Positions 42,040-52,040 of a stretch of 64,000 nucleotides of DNA are shown one piece after another. This DNA comes from Sediminispirochaeta smaragdinae DSM 11293 (GTDB taxonomy: Bacteria; Spirochaetota; Spirochaetia; DSM-16054; Sediminispirochaetaceae), in the NCBI RefSeq assembly GCF_000143985.1, contig NC_014364.1, positions 3,286,001 to 3,350,000 of the forward strand. The letters run 5' to 3'. Under the pieces are notes generated by a model. That model had not been told where the DNA came from, searched no databases, and worked only from the letters and a program-made list of their open reading frames with translations. How positions within the stretch are numbered: position 1 is the first letter of the stretch; the number at the start of each line of letters is the position of its first letter. The position numbers were made by a program, and so were the translations under genes.

Positions 42040-43437
42040 CTACCGACCGTAATAGGTTTCGATCTCTTCGTCGGTCACCCTGTGGAGCTCTTCGGTTGGA
42101 AGCTCTCCCAAGACCTTCCAGCCGAGATCAAGGGTCTCCTCGATGGTGCGGTTCTCATCGTGACGTTGGCTGACGAACTGTCGTTCAAAGGCCTCCCCAA
42201 ACTGCATATACTGGTGATCAAGAGGGGTAAGCTCTTCCTCACCAATAACAGAGGCAAGGTTTCGCACATCTTTTACGTAGCTGTAGGCGGCAAAAAGCTG
42301 ACTGGCAAGATGGGGATGATCCTCTCTCGTCATGTCCTTTCCGATTCCGTCCTTCATCAGACGTGAAAGACTCGGCAGGCCCGCGACCGGCGGATAGATG
42401 GCCCGGCCGTGCATTTCCCGTTCAAAAACGATCTGCCCCTCGGTGATGTATCCCGTGAGATCGGGGATCGGGTGGCTGATGTCATCGTTGGGCATGGTAA
42501 GGATGGGCAGCTGCGTGATTGAACCTGCTGCGCCCTTTACCATACCGGCCCGCTCGTAGATTTCGGCAAGATCGGAATAGAGATAACCTGGATACCCCTT
42601 TCTACTGGGGATCTCTCCCCGAAGGGTACTTACCTCACGAAGGCTTTCACAGTAATTCGACATATCCGTAAGAATCACCAAAACATGCATGCCACGCTCA
42701 TAGGCAAGATGTTCGGCCAGGGTAAGGGCAGAACGCGGGGTAATAAGTCGTTCGATCGAGGGATCATCGGCCAGGGAAAGGAAAAGCGCCACATTTTCAA
42801 GAACGCCGGTACTTTCGAAACTGTCGATGAAAAAGCGGGCGACATCATGCTTAACACCCATGGCGGCGAAAACAATGGCGAAGTCAGTGCCCTCTCCCCG
42901 AATTTTCGCCTGACGGGTGATCTGGGCGGCAAGCTCGTTGTGGGGAAGACCGTTTCCACTGAAAATGGGAAGTTTTTGGCCCCTGATCAGGGTATTCATT
43001 CCATCGATAACCGAAATTCCGGTCTGAATAAAATCACGGGGATATTCACGGCTGGTGGGATTGACGGCAATTCCATTAACATCCCGGGTCTCCTCCCCGA
43101 CGGGAGAGGGACCGTCGTCGATGGGCCGGCCAATTCCGTCAAAGATCCTGCCGAGCATTGAATCGGTAACCTCCAGGGAAAGGGGTTCTCCTAAAAAACG
43201 CGTTCTGGTAGAAGGGAGGGTCATTCCACTGGTCCCTTCAAAGACCTGGACGACAACGGCTTCCCGGCTGGTATCGAGGACCATGCCGAGACGAGTCTTG
43301 CCCGAGGCATCGACACATTCGACCAGCTCGCGATAGCCGACAGGGTGCGTATTTCTCATGATAAGGAGCGGCCCTTCCATGCTGTCCGCCCCGAGATACT
43401 GTCTTCCCGACAGGAGGGTTCGGTCATCGTGCTGCAT
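42040..43437 (-). CDS. atpB: V-type ATPase subunit B (non-catalytic head)
   Basis: The start at ATG 43437 ([20 protein letters not shown]) was chosen because GGAG lies eight bases upstream, inside the end of subunit A; this gives 465 residues, the usual size. Motifs include [27 protein letters not shown] in place of a Walker A site, and [18 protein letters not shown]. It alternates with subunit A in the hexameric head and binds nucleotide at non-catalytic sites. It overlaps subunit A by 14 bases. Confidence 0.95.
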   Translation of the reverse strand: MQHDDRTLLSGRQYLGADSMEGPLLIMRNTHPVGYRELVECVDASGKTRLGMVLDTSREAVVVQVFEGTSGMTLPSTRTRFLGEPLSLEVTDSMLGRIFDGIGRPIDDGPSPVGEETRDVNGIAVNPTSREYPRDFIQTGISVIDGMNTLIRGQKLPIFSGNGLPHNELAAQITRQAKIRGEGTDFAIVFAAMGVKHDVARFFIDSFESTGVLENVALFLSLADDPSIERLITPRSALTLAEHLAYERGMHVLVILTDMSNYCESLREVSTLRGEIPSRKGYPGYLYSDLAEIYERAGMVKGAAGSITQLPILTMPNDDISHPIPDLTGYITEGQIVFEREMHGRAIYPPVAGLPSLSRLMKDGIGKDMTREDHPHLASQLFAAYSYVKDVRNLASVIGEEELTPLDHQYMQFGEAFERQFVSQRHDENRTIEETLDLGWKVLGELPTEELHRVTDEEIETYYGR

Positions 43438-45202
43438 ACATTGACTCCATCTGATCAAAGGCCCGTTCGAGTCTGGCACCCAGCTTATCGAACTCCTTGG
43501 TATCTTCATTGGGGATAGTGAACTTCATCTTTACAAGTTCCTGGACCGCTTTCAGTCGTTTTACCTTTGAAAGGGTTGCACCCCGTTTTATCGCTTCCCT
43601 GCCCTTTCTCCAGTACGTAATAATGAGAGAGAGCATACGCGCCTGCTTCTCAACCGTTGAGTAGCGATCGACATCGTCGAAGGCGTTTTGCTGGAGGAAG
43701 GCGTTCTTAAAGAGGGTACATACCTCAATGATAAAACGCTGACTGTCGGGAAGTGCATCGGGACCAACAAGTTTCACCACTTGCTGCAAGCGAACCTCCC
43801 GCTGGAGCAGATCCATCATTTCCCGACGTTCGGCGGTCCATTCCTCTCCCACCCGTCTTTCCCACCACGAGGTGATCTCGTCGAGATATTCGGAATAGCT
43901 TTCGAGCCAGCTGATTGCCGGATAATGACGGGCATTTGCCAATTGACGGTCAAGCCCCCAAAAGCAACGGACAAAACGCTTGGTATGCTGTGTTACAGGT
44001 TCCGAGAAATCACCTCCGGGGGGACTGACCGCACCGATGATGGAAACAGAGCCGTCGCTGCCGGACAGGGTGTCCACATAGCCGGCCCGCTCGTAAAACT
44101 CGGCGATTCGGGTGGGCAGGTAGGCGGGAAAGCCCTCCTCGGCAGGCATCTCTTCCATTCTGCCCGAAAGCTCTCGCATAGCCTCGGCCCAACGGCTGGT
44201 GGAATCGGCCATAACAGCCACATGGTAGCCTTGATCACGAAAGTATTCGGCAAGGGTAACACCGGTATAAACACTCGCTTCACGGGCCGAAACCGGCATG
44301 TTACTGGTGTTGGCTATAAGGATGGTCCGTTCCATAAGGCTTGTTCCGGTTCTTGGGTCAACAAGCTGAGGGAATTCGGTTAGAACATCGGTCATCTCGT
44401 TACCACGTTCTCCACAACCGATGTAAATGATGATATCGGCGTCGCACCACTTGGCAACGGCGTGCTGCGTCATGGTCTTTCCCGTGCCGAATCCACCGGG
44501 AATTGCAACCGTTCCTCCCTTGGCAAGGGGAAACAGAGTATCGATGACACGCTGGCCGGTTATGAGGGGAATGGTAAGCGGCTTTCGACTCTTTGAAGGA
44601 CGCGGTATACGAATCGGCCATCGCTGCACCATGGTGAGGCTATGCTTGTTCCCCGATTCATCCTCGATTTCGGCGATCACTTCATCAATAGCATATTCAC
44701 CCTTCTCTGCAATGTTCACAATTCGTCCGGAGATATCGGGATGTGCCATAATGCGGTGTTCGACCCGATCGGTTTCCTTCACTCGTCCGAGGATCATCCC
44801 GCCTGAGATATCATCCCCCACCTTAGAATCGGGAGCAAAGGTCCACTTTTTCTTACGATCCAGGGCAGGCTCATCAATGCCACGCTCAATGTAGGTCCCA
44901 CAAACCTCCCGAATACGTTCAAGAGGGCGCTGAATTCCGTCATATATGGTACCGATAAGTCCGGGCCCCAACTCAACCGAAAGGGGAAGGCCGCTTCCGT
45001 AGATTGGATCCCCCGGAGCAATACCGGTGGTATCCTCATACACCTGAAGGGTCGCACTGTTGCCGTGAAGCTTAATCACTTCGCCGACCAGCCGTTTATT
45101 ACCGACGTGGACCAGCTCCATCATTATGGCATCGCTGATCCCTTCCGCCTCTATGACGGGGCCGTTTACCCGACCCACCGTTCCAATTATCCGTTCGCTC
45201 AT
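43424..45202 (-). CDS. atpA: V-type ATPase catalytic subunit A
   Basis: A 592-residue catalytic subunit. Walker A reads [12 protein letters not shown] and Walker B lies in [17 protein letters not shown]. The V-type insertion (about residues 110-200, 'non-homologous region') is present, with [31 protein letters not shown] is the conserved arginine-containing loop. In spirochaetes this enzyme may make ATP or pump ions; the direction cannot be decided from the sequence. It overlaps subunit E by four bases. Confidence 0.97.
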   Translation of the reverse strand: MSERIIGTVGRVNGPVIEAEGISDAIMMELVHVGNKRLVGEVIKLHGNSATLQVYEDTTGIAPGDPIYGSGLPLSVELGPGLIGTIYDGIQRPLERIREVCGTYIERGIDEPALDRKKKWTFAPDSKVGDDISGGMILGRVKETDRVEHRIMAHPDISGRIVNIAEKGEYAIDEVIAEIEDESGNKHSLTMVQRWPIRIPRPSKSRKPLTIPLITGQRVIDTLFPLAKGGTVAIPGGFGTGKTMTQHAVAKWCDADIIIYIGCGERGNEMTDVLTEFPQLVDPRTGTSLMERTILIANTSNMPVSAREASVYTGVTLAEYFRDQGYHVAVMADSTSRWAEAMRELSGRMEEMPAEEGFPAYLPTRIAEFYERAGYVDTLSGSDGSVSIIGAVSPPGGDFSEPVTQHTKRFVRCFWGLDRQLANARHYPAISWLESYSEYLDEITSWWERRVGEEWTAERREMMDLLQREVRLQQVVKLVGPDALPDSQRFIIEVCTLFKNAFLQQNAFDDVDRYSTVEKQARMLSLIITYWRKGREAIKRGATLSKVKRLKAVQELVKMKFTIPNEDTKEFDKLGARLERAFDQMESMYAAR

Positions 45203-45828
45203 TGCAACTCCCGATCAATCATTCTGCGAAGTGCGCCTTCCAACCTTCCGATACGGGCCTCGACGCTATTGTCATAGACCACACGACGCTTGCTGTCGGT
45301 TACAATAACCCCCTGGCGGCCGCTTAAGAGGCCAAGGCCTTCGGGGAGATCGGAACCCTGCTCTTCGGCAAGCGAGACTTTGATACCCGATTCCTTTTCA
45401 GCACGTTTCAGCAGTTCAGGTGTAATTAGCGTTTGTTCTTTGAAACCGGCGTAGACAACGGTATGTTTCGCCCCGGTGCCTATGGCGGCCTCTTCAAGCC
45501 AGGAGAGAATGATCTCGTCGTAATCCTCTCGCTCGGGTAGCGTTCGAAGCCGCCGACGGACCAAGGCAAGAATTTCCCGCCTAAGTTCATCCCGAGCCTT
45601 AAGCCGAAGCCGTTTTACCTCTGCTTCGGTCGAACGGCTCTCACGGTCTGCAAGCAGTTTCGAACGCTCCTCTGCCTTCTTCTCCGCATCTTTCAGTATA
45701 CCCTCGGCACGGCTTTGGGCCCCACGTACCGTATCTTCGGCCCGCTGCTTTGCTTCGGAAAGCAGCTGCTCCGCTTCCTTTTGGGCATCTTTTTCAATTC
45801 CTTCTATCAGGGCCTCAGCCATTGCCAC
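45199..45828 (-). CDS. atpE: V-type ATPase subunit E (peripheral stalk)
   Basis: A 209-residue protein. The first ~100 residues are a long charged helix rich in Ala/Glu/Arg (KDAQKEAEQLLSEAKQRAED and later AEKKAEERSKLL), and the C-terminal ~100 residues form the globular E domain with VVYAGFKEQTL and GVIVTDSKRRVVYDNSVEAR. It pairs with subunit G in the stator that holds the head still. Eight bases separate it from subunit F. Confidence 0.9.
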   Translation of the reverse strand: MAMAEALIEGIEKDAQKEAEQLLSEAKQRAEDTVRGAQSRAEGILKDAEKKAEERSKLLADRESRSTEAEVKRLRLKARDELRREILALVRRRLRTLPEREDYDEIILSWLEEAAIGTGAKHTVVYAGFKEQTLITPELLKRAEKESGIKVSLAEEQGSDLPEGLGLLSGRQGVIVTDSKRRVVYDNSVEARIGRLEGALRRMIDRELQ

Positions 45829-45836
45829 ACTCCCGA

Positions 45837-46142
45837 TTACAGTTTTATCCCGATCGCCTGATTAACCAGCTCCCGCAAGCTTTTCCGCCCGGGTGAGGGA
45901 CCATTACGGTCCGGAATCTCAACGATAAGAGGAAACCGGTGCGAAAACGTTAATCCATTGACCCGGTCACGAATAGTTTCGGCGGCCGTTTCGGTGATAA
46001 TGATAATTCCAATCTCTTTGTCGTCCAAGGCCTCCGAGAGGGCGGCGTTTGCCGAGACAGCATCCTCAACACTTCGGCCCCTAACTCCAACCATGCCAAA
46101 ACCGAGTATGGTATCCTCATCACCGATAACGAAATAATCCAT
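45837..46142 (-). CDS. atpF: V-type ATPase subunit F
   Basis: A 101-residue protein with the F-subunit start YFVIGDEDTILGFGMVGVRG and the second conserved strand GIIIITETAAETI. A final helix contains SLRELVNQAIGI. It binds subunit D in the rotor and can regulate activity. It lies 9 bases after subunit K and 8 before subunit E. Confidence 0.92.
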   Translation of the reverse strand: MDYFVIGDEDTILGFGMVGVRGRSVEDAVSANAALSEALDDKEIGIIIITETAAETIRDRVNGLTFSHRFPLIVEIPDRNGPSPGRKSLRELVNQAIGIKL

Positions 46143-46151
46143 GAATTCTGT

Positions 46152-46532
46152 TTACACCTTTCCAAGGATCATAAGGGCGGTAATAAAACCGAAAACAACC
46201 AAACCTTCGGCAAGGGCGATAAAAATCAGGGCTTGTCCGGCAAGCTCGGGTTTTTCACCGATGGTTCCCATTGCCGCGGAGCCGACATTACCAATGGCGA
46301 TTCCTGCGCCGATGGCTCCGAGACCGAAAGCTGCTGCCGCTGCAATCAAACCAAACTTCTGAACCTCAGCCCGCGCAGCTGAAACCGTGGCTGTACTTTC
46401 CGTACTTTCCGTACTTTCCTGCCCAAAAGCGGAGGCGGTAAAGAAGAGTCCCGCTACCACCATGACAAGGATGGTAACGACGAAGCTTGCTCGAATGTGA
46501 CCGGCAAATCTTTTGCGTACGTTATCGCTCAT
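46152..46532 (-). CDS. atpK: V-type ATPase proteolipid subunit K with N-terminal extension
   Basis: A 126-residue proteolipid that forms the membrane ring. Two helices (FGLIAAAAAFGLGAIGAGI and ALIFIALAEGLVVFGFITAL) form a single hairpin; the ion-binding Glu is in LAEGLVVFGF. The protein has about 45 extra residues at the N-terminus: a basic start, a hydrophobic segment and TASAFGQ, which looks like a signal peptidase site, then ESTESTEST made by a 9-base repeat (46393-46419). Whether the extension is removed is unknown. It is 18 bases after subunit I. Confidence 0.9.
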   Translation of the reverse strand: MSDNVRKRFAGHIRASFVVTILVMVVAGLFFTASAFGQESTESTESTATVSAARAEVQKFGLIAAAAAFGLGAIGAGIAIGNVGSAAMGTIGEKPELAGQALIFIALAEGLVVFGFITALMILGKV

Positions 46533-46550
46533 ACGATACTCCTTTGTTTA

Positions 46551-48533
46551 TCAATGTTTCAGCGAGACCGGTGCATAGGCACGCCCGGTTCCGTCAAAAT
46601 ATTTCGAGAAAAATTCATAATAGTTTAAACGGAGGGATTGTATTCCCGCCGAAAGACCTTCGAGTCCAATAATCAAGACATTTCCCAAAAGCAAAATAAT
46701 GTAAGACCAGATTGTGTATCCGCCGCTTCCTGCCGTCATATCCGCTATCTGGAAAAAGGCCATCAAAAGAGATACATGGGCTATTCCAAGCCCGGCAACC
46801 CGCATAAAGGAGAGGGTATTTGAAAGGTATCCCGAAAAGACCTCCAGGAGTTCCACAAGCCACTCCATCAGCAGATAGGCCACGCTCATGAGGCCAAAGC
46901 GCTCGCCGCGATGGGCGTGATGCCATTCGATAACCGGCTTAACGATCATAAGCAAAGCGGGCAAGCCAAGGAAAAAGGCAAGAAAAGAGCTATCGGGAAG
47001 TTGACGATAATCATGCCGAACAAAGTAGAAAGCGCTCCAGGTACCTGCCGCGTAAAGCCAGCCGCCAAGCAGCCCTCCCTTATCGAAAAAAAGCGCAACC
47101 CAGTCACGTTTTACAATACGATTGTAGAAATTAAGTAAAAACCCGACCCCGATGACAGCAATACCAAAATAGATGGTTATTAGAAGAATATCGTAGATGC
47201 TTTGAACACCACCTTCGACACTATGACCGGAGATAATGCCGTGATAGTCAAACCAGAGAGGAGGAAGGAGTTCTACTCCGAACCACGAACCGAAAAGAGC
47301 ACCGGCGACCATTGCCGATCCCCCGCACCATCTAAAGAGCGAAAAGAGAAAATGCTCCTGTTTTCCCGATTTCTTTGCCTTAAGCTTACCGAAAAGACCG
47401 ATAAGGAAAACGACCAAACCGTGTCCGACATCTCCGAACATGAGTCCGAACATGGCACAGTAGAAAACAGCGACAAAAATGGTCGGATCAACAGTGCCGT
47501 AGGCAGGGATGGCATAGTTGGTCACCAGCTTTTCAAAGGGCCTAAGCCATTTTGGATTGTTCATGATCACCGGTATCTGCTTCGGCAGCTGTCCGTCTTT
47601 GTGCGAAAAGGGATCCAGCCATTCGAGATGGCACCTATTGTCCGTCACCCTTCTAAGAGCGCCGTCCAGTTCCTTTTCGTGGGACGCAGGAACCCACCCT
47701 GCAAAAATGAAGGTCCTCGCCGTTTTTCCGAAAAAGCCGCGTACCGTTTCGGAGAGCTCACGTATTCGTAAGCCTTTCCAGAGCGAAAGGAGCTCATCTT
47801 TCTTGCCTTCGACAATCTCCCGTGCCTTCTTTTCCAACTCATCGTTTTTGGCCTCAAGTTCCCGCGTCTTTCTTTCGATCTCCGCATCGGCGAGGCCAGG
47901 CCCGTGCTCTTCCTTTACGGGAGCGGGGATCTCCCTCCAGCCGAAACGTTCCAGCAAGGGAGCAATCCCGGCCTCATCACGTTTCAAGGTCATAAGAAGC
48001 CCACTGTCAAGATAGACACAGGGGAATTTCCCGAGAGCGGCGCGAAACTCCTCTTCTCTTCCCGAAGAGGGAAGCCCGTAACGAATCGACAAAAAACGGT
48101 GGGGCTGCTTTATGAGGGAATCCCCTCCTCCATCAAGATGGCGCTGCAGTTCCTTCGTGCGATTCAATTCCTGGCTGATTGCCTTCTGTTCTTCCCGCAC
48201 ACGCTGAATCGCAGAGGCAACCTTATCAAGCCGACGCTCGGCCTCATCAAGCGAACCTGCATACCCCTCGTCTTCGGGAAAGAAGTCGACGAGGGTCGCA
48301 GGGTGAGCATCGAGAATGGCAAAAAAGGTTTCGATACGTTCCCGGAGCTTTGCTACCTGGCGTTGCTCTTCCCTCGGGTATACAGGATCAAGCTCGTTCC
48401 GCCAATCGGGACTCATCTCCTGTAATGAGACGAAATCAAGCACCCCCAGCCGTAAAAGTTCCCGGGTAACCGCATTGCTGTCAGAATCAAGCACAGCACC
48501 GGTGAGATGTCTCATTTTTCCGGTAACAATCAT
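46551..48533 (-). CDS. atpI: V-type ATPase membrane subunit I (a)
   Basis: A 660-residue protein. The N-terminal ~320 residues are cytoplasmic and helical (ERRLDKVASAIQRVREEQKA), and the C-terminal half has about seven to eight membrane helices beginning FVAVFYCAMFGLMFGDVGHG. FSGYLSNTLSFMRVAGLGIAH contains the essential arginine facing the proteolipid ring. This subunit provides the ion path. It overlaps the subunit C gene by four bases. Confidence 0.95.
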   Translation of the reverse strand: MIVTGKMRHLTGAVLDSDSNAVTRELLRLGVLDFVSLQEMSPDWRNELDPVYPREEQRQVAKLRERIETFFAILDAHPATLVDFFPEDEGYAGSLDEAERRLDKVASAIQRVREEQKAISQELNRTKELQRHLDGGGDSLIKQPHRFLSIRYGLPSSGREEEFRAALGKFPCVYLDSGLLMTLKRDEAGIAPLLERFGWREIPAPVKEEHGPGLADAEIERKTRELEAKNDELEKKAREIVEGKKDELLSLWKGLRIRELSETVRGFFGKTARTFIFAGWVPASHEKELDGALRRVTDNRCHLEWLDPFSHKDGQLPKQIPVIMNNPKWLRPFEKLVTNYAIPAYGTVDPTIFVAVFYCAMFGLMFGDVGHGLVVFLIGLFGKLKAKKSGKQEHFLFSLFRWCGGSAMVAGALFGSWFGVELLPPLWFDYHGIISGHSVEGGVQSIYDILLITIYFGIAVIGVGFLLNFYNRIVKRDWVALFFDKGGLLGGWLYAAGTWSAFYFVRHDYRQLPDSSFLAFFLGLPALLMIVKPVIEWHHAHRGERFGLMSVAYLLMEWLVELLEVFSGYLSNTLSFMRVAGLGIAHVSLLMAFFQIADMTAGSGGYTIWSYIILLLGNVLIIGLEGLSAGIQSLRLNYYEFFSKYFDGTGRAYAPVSLKH

Positions 48534-49585
48534 AATCCATCCCCCATTCGATCAGGAGAAACTCCATAATAGTGTGCATTCAGCAGGGAAACCACGGTAC
48601 CGATCTCTTTGCGCTTGAGAAACACATAGGCAAGAATAATACCGACGGTGAAGGGGTAGCCTCTCAGCAGCTTCATGGTCTCTTCCCGGCGAATCTGCCG
48701 AAGAAGACCTTCGACCATCCCCAAGCTATCCTCCGAAGAAGAGGAAGTAAAAGAATCGAGCCCGGGATAATGGCCGTTCAGCAGCGTCGCAACGGCATCC
48801 TCACCCTTTCGTACCGAAACGGCACTGTCGAGAAGCTGCCCGGAAAAGCTTCCTCCGGGAATAATAATATGCCACTGGCTTCGTTTTTCCGGTGGATAAA
48901 AGAAAGCCAGCCGCGCAATTCTGTCCACATTTCGAAGATCGACCTCTACGGCAATCAGGCGGAGGGCAATTCGTTTATCTGTGGCATCAAGCCGACCGGC
49001 AGATTCGATGAACTGTCGATAAAAAAAACGATCCAGGTCCGTTTCAAAACGAAAGAGATGGGCTCTACTTTCAATATCCTGACGATTATCTTCAAGCAAC
49101 TGGCCATAGGGGGTAAGCTTGAAGGCCTCAAGTAAGGCGTCGAAATCTTCGGCATTCACCACTTCATCTATTGAAAAGGGGTTGACGAGGGTCTCCTGAT
49201 AAAGATATCCAGCCTCGCCGCCGATACTACGGCGCTTGAGATGGGCATCAAACCAGAGGCGTACGCTGTTGCGAACAATATCAACCTCGTAGCGGAGCAA
49301 CAGGCCATCGAGGAAGCCAAGCAACGTTCCCTTGAGGTAGCGTCTGAGTTCGGCAACGGTGGCGATCTCCCGTCGCCACAAGGCAGCCTCCACCTCTTTC
49401 AGGTCACCGGTACTTTCGTAAACCGAAACTTCCTGTCGATAAGGAGTATCCTTCAAAAGTTGAATCGCCTCGGCAAGCGAGGGAGCCTGTCGAAGCTTTT
49501 CCAGGGTAGCCTCATCAAAAAGCTTGTTTAAGCGAGTACGAAGTTTCGCATTAATAAAACCATATTGTCTAACAGGGGCCGTCAA
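48530..49585 (-). CDS. atpC: V-type ATPase subunit C
   Basis: A 351-residue helical protein (the d-subunit counterpart) that sits between the rotor shaft and proteolipid ring. It begins YGFINAKLRTRLNKLFDEAT and shows a repeated three-helix pattern; the later YFYPPEKRSQWHIIPGG-like stretch and the C-terminal PFTVGIILAYVFLKRKEIGT, near the end, are the recognisable family segments. Five bases separate it from the upstream G-like gene. Confidence 0.9.
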   Translation of the reverse strand: MTAPVRQYGFINAKLRTRLNKLFDEATLEKLRQAPSLAEAIQLLKDTPYRQEVSVYESTGDLKEVEAALWRREIATVAELRRYLKGTLLGFLDGLLLRYEVDIVRNSVRLWFDAHLKRRSIGGEAGYLYQETLVNPFSIDEVVNAEDFDALLEAFKLTPYGQLLEDNRQDIESRAHLFRFETDLDRFFYRQFIESAGRLDATDKRIALRLIAVEVDLRNVDRIARLAFFYPPEKRSQWHIIIPGGSFSGQLLDSAVSVRKGEDAVATLLNGHYPGLDSFTSSSSEDSLGMVEGLLRQIRREETMKLLRGYPFTVGIILAYVFLKRKEIGTVVSLLNAHYYGVSPDRMGDGL

Positions 49586-49590
49586 AAGGA

Positions 49591-49911
49591 CTATTCTCCT
49601 CTCCCGTGAATAATAAGTTTCACGGCCTCATCCAAGATAAGATCAAAACGTCCCTCGACCCGTTTCCGGTACGCTTCAATGTCCTCGTCCGTTGCCTGAA
49701 GTCGTTGGTCTCTTATAGAGTGGGCCTCACTCTCAGCAGCCTTCACTGCCGCGTCGATACGGCGGGAGGCCTCGGCTCGAGCCTCATCAATGATCGAGGC
49801 AGCCTTTTGATCTGCCTCACTCTGGATACGAGCAGACTCCGACCGGGCATTTTCCACCCGACCGGCGGCATTTTTTTCGGTCTCGAGCACTCGTTCAATC
49901 AGCTCTTTCAT
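49591..49911 (-). CDS. V-type ATPase subunit G/H-like stalk protein
   Basis: A 106-residue, almost wholly helical protein with a high content of Ala, Glu and Arg (ERVLETEKNAAGRVENARSE, ASIIDEARAEASRRIDAAV). This fits the coiled-coil subunit that pairs with subunit E in the peripheral stalk. There is no specific signature, so the call rests on composition, length and its place in front of subunit C in the operon. Confidence 0.75.
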   Translation of the reverse strand: MKELIERVLETEKNAAGRVENARSESARIQSEADQKAASIIDEARAEASRRIDAAVKAAESEAHSIRDQRLQATDEDIEAYRKRVEGRFDLILDEAVKLIIHGRGE

Positions 49912-49938
49912 ATAAATACTGTAACCATTATCGCAATT

Positions 49939-50436
49939 TTAGGAAAGGTCTTCCCCATCAACTTCCGAAACAAGAGCCTCGAAAAGAGTGATAACATCCT
50001 GATTCATCTTTCGAAGGCTTGAAGAAAGCTTCTTTGCTATCTGCAGGACGACTCGAAATCCAAGTTCGTAATCCTCCCGGCACAGGGTCAGAAAGCTATT
50101 CCTGGCCAGACTGATAAGAGAACAATCGCTTTCTGCTATGACCGTTGCGGAACGCCGATCACTATCGACTAGGGCAAGTTCGCCGAAATAGACATTCTCA
50201 TTTTCTTTTAGGATGACTACGGTATAGGGCTCATTCTGAAGGGTTTTCTTTATGATTCTTACGCTTCCCTCCAAGATAATAAAAAGGGTATCCCCAACAT
50301 CTCCCTCCTTAATAATCACCTCGCCAGCCCTAACCTGAACCCTTTCTGCCACCGCAAGGATCTTTTGGATTCGTTCCGGCTTGTCTGCGAATTCGGAAAA
50401 GAGAGCGATCTGTTTCAATCGATCAAGTTCGTTCAT
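49939..50436 (-). CDS. cyclic-nucleotide-binding-domain protein
   Basis: The 165-residue protein is one cNMP-binding domain. It has IIKEGDVGDTLFIILEGSVRI, then NENVYFGELALVDSDRRSATVIAE, which is the phosphate-binding cassette with FGELAL and the RSATV arginine. No helix-turn-helix follows, so it is not a CRP-type regulator; the C-terminal helices (LQIAKKLSSSLRKMNQDVITL) may be for dimerisation. It overlaps the K+ channel gene by four bases and stands before the V-ATPase genes, so it may gate or monitor the channel. Confidence 0.88.
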   Translation of the reverse strand: MNELDRLKQIALFSEFADKPERIQKILAVAERVQVRAGEVIIKEGDVGDTLFIILEGSVRIIKKTLQNEPYTVVILKENENVYFGELALVDSDRRSATVIAESDCSLISLARNSFLTLCREDYELGFRVVLQIAKKLSSSLRKMNQDVITLFEALVSEVDGEDLS

Positions 50437-51695
50437 ATCGAGCCCCTTTCCGCTATCGCAAGTTCGATAACGATCGCCCTGGAGTTCTTTTTTACGATGT
50501 ACTCTTTTCCTGGGTTAAGCACCGACTTATTCGGCGTTAACTGCTTTACCGCCTTCAGATTCTCTACAAGCGTGGAGATGTCCGGGGTCATCTGGGCCTC
50601 ATTCAGCGCTTCCTTTTTTCTATGATAGAAATTCCCGGTATTCTCCAAAAGACCGATAATGATGGCCCCGTATTTCCCTTCCAGATACGCTGAAAGGTCG
50701 CCAAAACTTTTCCCAATGAAATCGGCGGGAATCGACTTTGTCTTCAAGCCGCCGCCCTTGGTTGAAAGGAGATCGGTTACAATGTGACTGACCCCCGAGG
50801 CACTGGAGGCATTGGCAAGGATCAACTTCGAATATTCACGGCTCAAAATAATCTCATCGCAATTTGCAAGACGAAGGTACTTCTCGAACTTCTCATCAAG
50901 GAGTTCCGCACAAACATAGACCCTCTTTGAAATCGACTCGATGGTGAGCACCGCCATGACGGTACGGGAATCCATTTCCTGAAGTGAATACTCCTGGCTC
51001 TGGTCGGCAAGAAGCATCACCCGCCGAGCATCCTTGATGTTTGCACGTTTCAGGGTTTCTTCCTCAATATAATCACCGTTTATGTAGTTTATCCCTTTAA
51101 AAACGGGATTATTCACTATGCCCTGCATCTTTTCGGCGCCAATAGAGTTGATCAGGACAATACCCGAGGGATCAAGATCGGCATTCACCGCCAGAACACC
51201 TTCAACCACCTTCTCCAATTCCTTCCGCCAGCCGCAAATGATAAAATGGTTCTGTATATTTCTCAGACTGAGCAAGCCTTCCCTCCTTTTCATCTGTTGA
51301 TCAACCAGGAACGATGCAATCTGTCCGGTAATGGCGGCAACAACGACGACCCCTATTCCCATAAGCAAAAGTCCGACAATTCTGCCGCCCACGGTGATAG
51401 GAGTTTTGTCTCCATAACCGACAGTGGTTACAGTAACGATAGCATACCAGAATGCGTCCCAAATGGTCTCAAATTGATTATTCTTTGTCATTTCGAAGGC
51501 GGTGATACCGGCCATCGATGTCAATATGAGAAAAACAAGAAAGAGTGCGACTTTGAAAGGAACGGAATCTACCGAATGTCGGAGCCAATTCATCCTGCGC
51601 CGCTTTCTGCGGCTACGCTGAGCCGCATGCCGTTCTTTCTTTCGCTGTTCATCGGCAACCTGCAGGAGGATTACCTGCCTCTGATCACTCTCCAC
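50433..51695 (-). CDS. two-helix potassium channel with RCK domain
   Basis: The 420-residue protein starts with a basic region and then two membrane helices (~40-60 and ~100-125) around the selectivity filter TVTTVGYGDKTP. The cytoplasmic part has an RCK/TrkA-N Rossmann domain beginning NHFIICGWRKELEKVVEGV, with DARRVMLLADQSQEYSLQ and later FEKYLRLANCDEII. The C-terminal portion from ~290 resembles a second RCK-type part. It is a K+ channel gated by a cytoplasmic ligand. Being the first gene of the V-ATPase unit suggests coupling of membrane potential, K+ and ion pumping. Confidence 0.92.
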   Translation of the reverse strand: MESDQRQVILLQVADEQRKKERHAAQRSRRKRRRMNWLRHSVDSVPFKVALFLVFLILTSMAGITAFEMTKNNQFETIWDAFWYAIVTVTTVGYGDKTPITVGGRIVGLLLMGIGVVVVAAITGQIASFLVDQQMKRREGLLSLRNIQNHFIICGWRKELEKVVEGVLAVNADLDPSGIVLINSIGAEKMQGIVNNPVFKGINYINGDYIEEETLKRANIKDARRVMLLADQSQEYSLQEMDSRTVMAVLTIESISKRVYVCAELLDEKFEKYLRLANCDEIILSREYSKLILANASSASGVSHIVTDLLSTKGGGLKTKSIPADFIGKSFGDLSAYLEGKYGAIIIGLLENTGNFYHRKKEALNEAQMTPDISTLVENLKAVKQLTPNKSVLNPGKEYIVKKNSRAIVIELAIAERGSI

Positions 51696-51841
51696 AATAG
51701 ACTCCTTCGGTTCTATATCGGCAAAAAGGGGAGAAGTTTTTACTCGCTATGCATATTCTTCATCAAGATGTCTGTTTGCGGGGCGAAATACCACCATGGT
51801 CTTTCCTCACAGTTCAAAGCAGCGTGTTGGGAATTTAATAC

Positions 51842-51994
51842 TACTGTCCGGAATCGTGGTGGTCGCAGCCCCAGCCAATGACCTATGGAATAACCAGTTA
51901 TCGTATGCAAAGAACCATGTCCTGACAAAATTTAGTACAAGTTGCAGAGAGAGAAAGAGTTATACCGTATTCACCACCAATATTCCTGACAGTA
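51842..51994. repeat. 153-bp MITE-like element
   Basis: The ends are 22-base imperfect inverted repeats (19 of 22 match): the left begins TACTGTCCGGAATCG, and the right, read inward on the other strand, begins TACTGTCAGGAATAT. The left end shares 18 of 22 bases with the ends of the intact insertion sequence at 55084. No open frame of interest lies inside. It is between the K+ channel and gntP genes. It looks like a short non-autonomous derivative of that insertion-sequence family. The other parts of the 51696-52084 gap hold no gene that I can support. Confidence 0.65.
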
Positions 51995-52040
51995 AGGACA
52001 TCTTTGCGATAAGCATGGCTCTCGGACTCCTGTGCATAGC

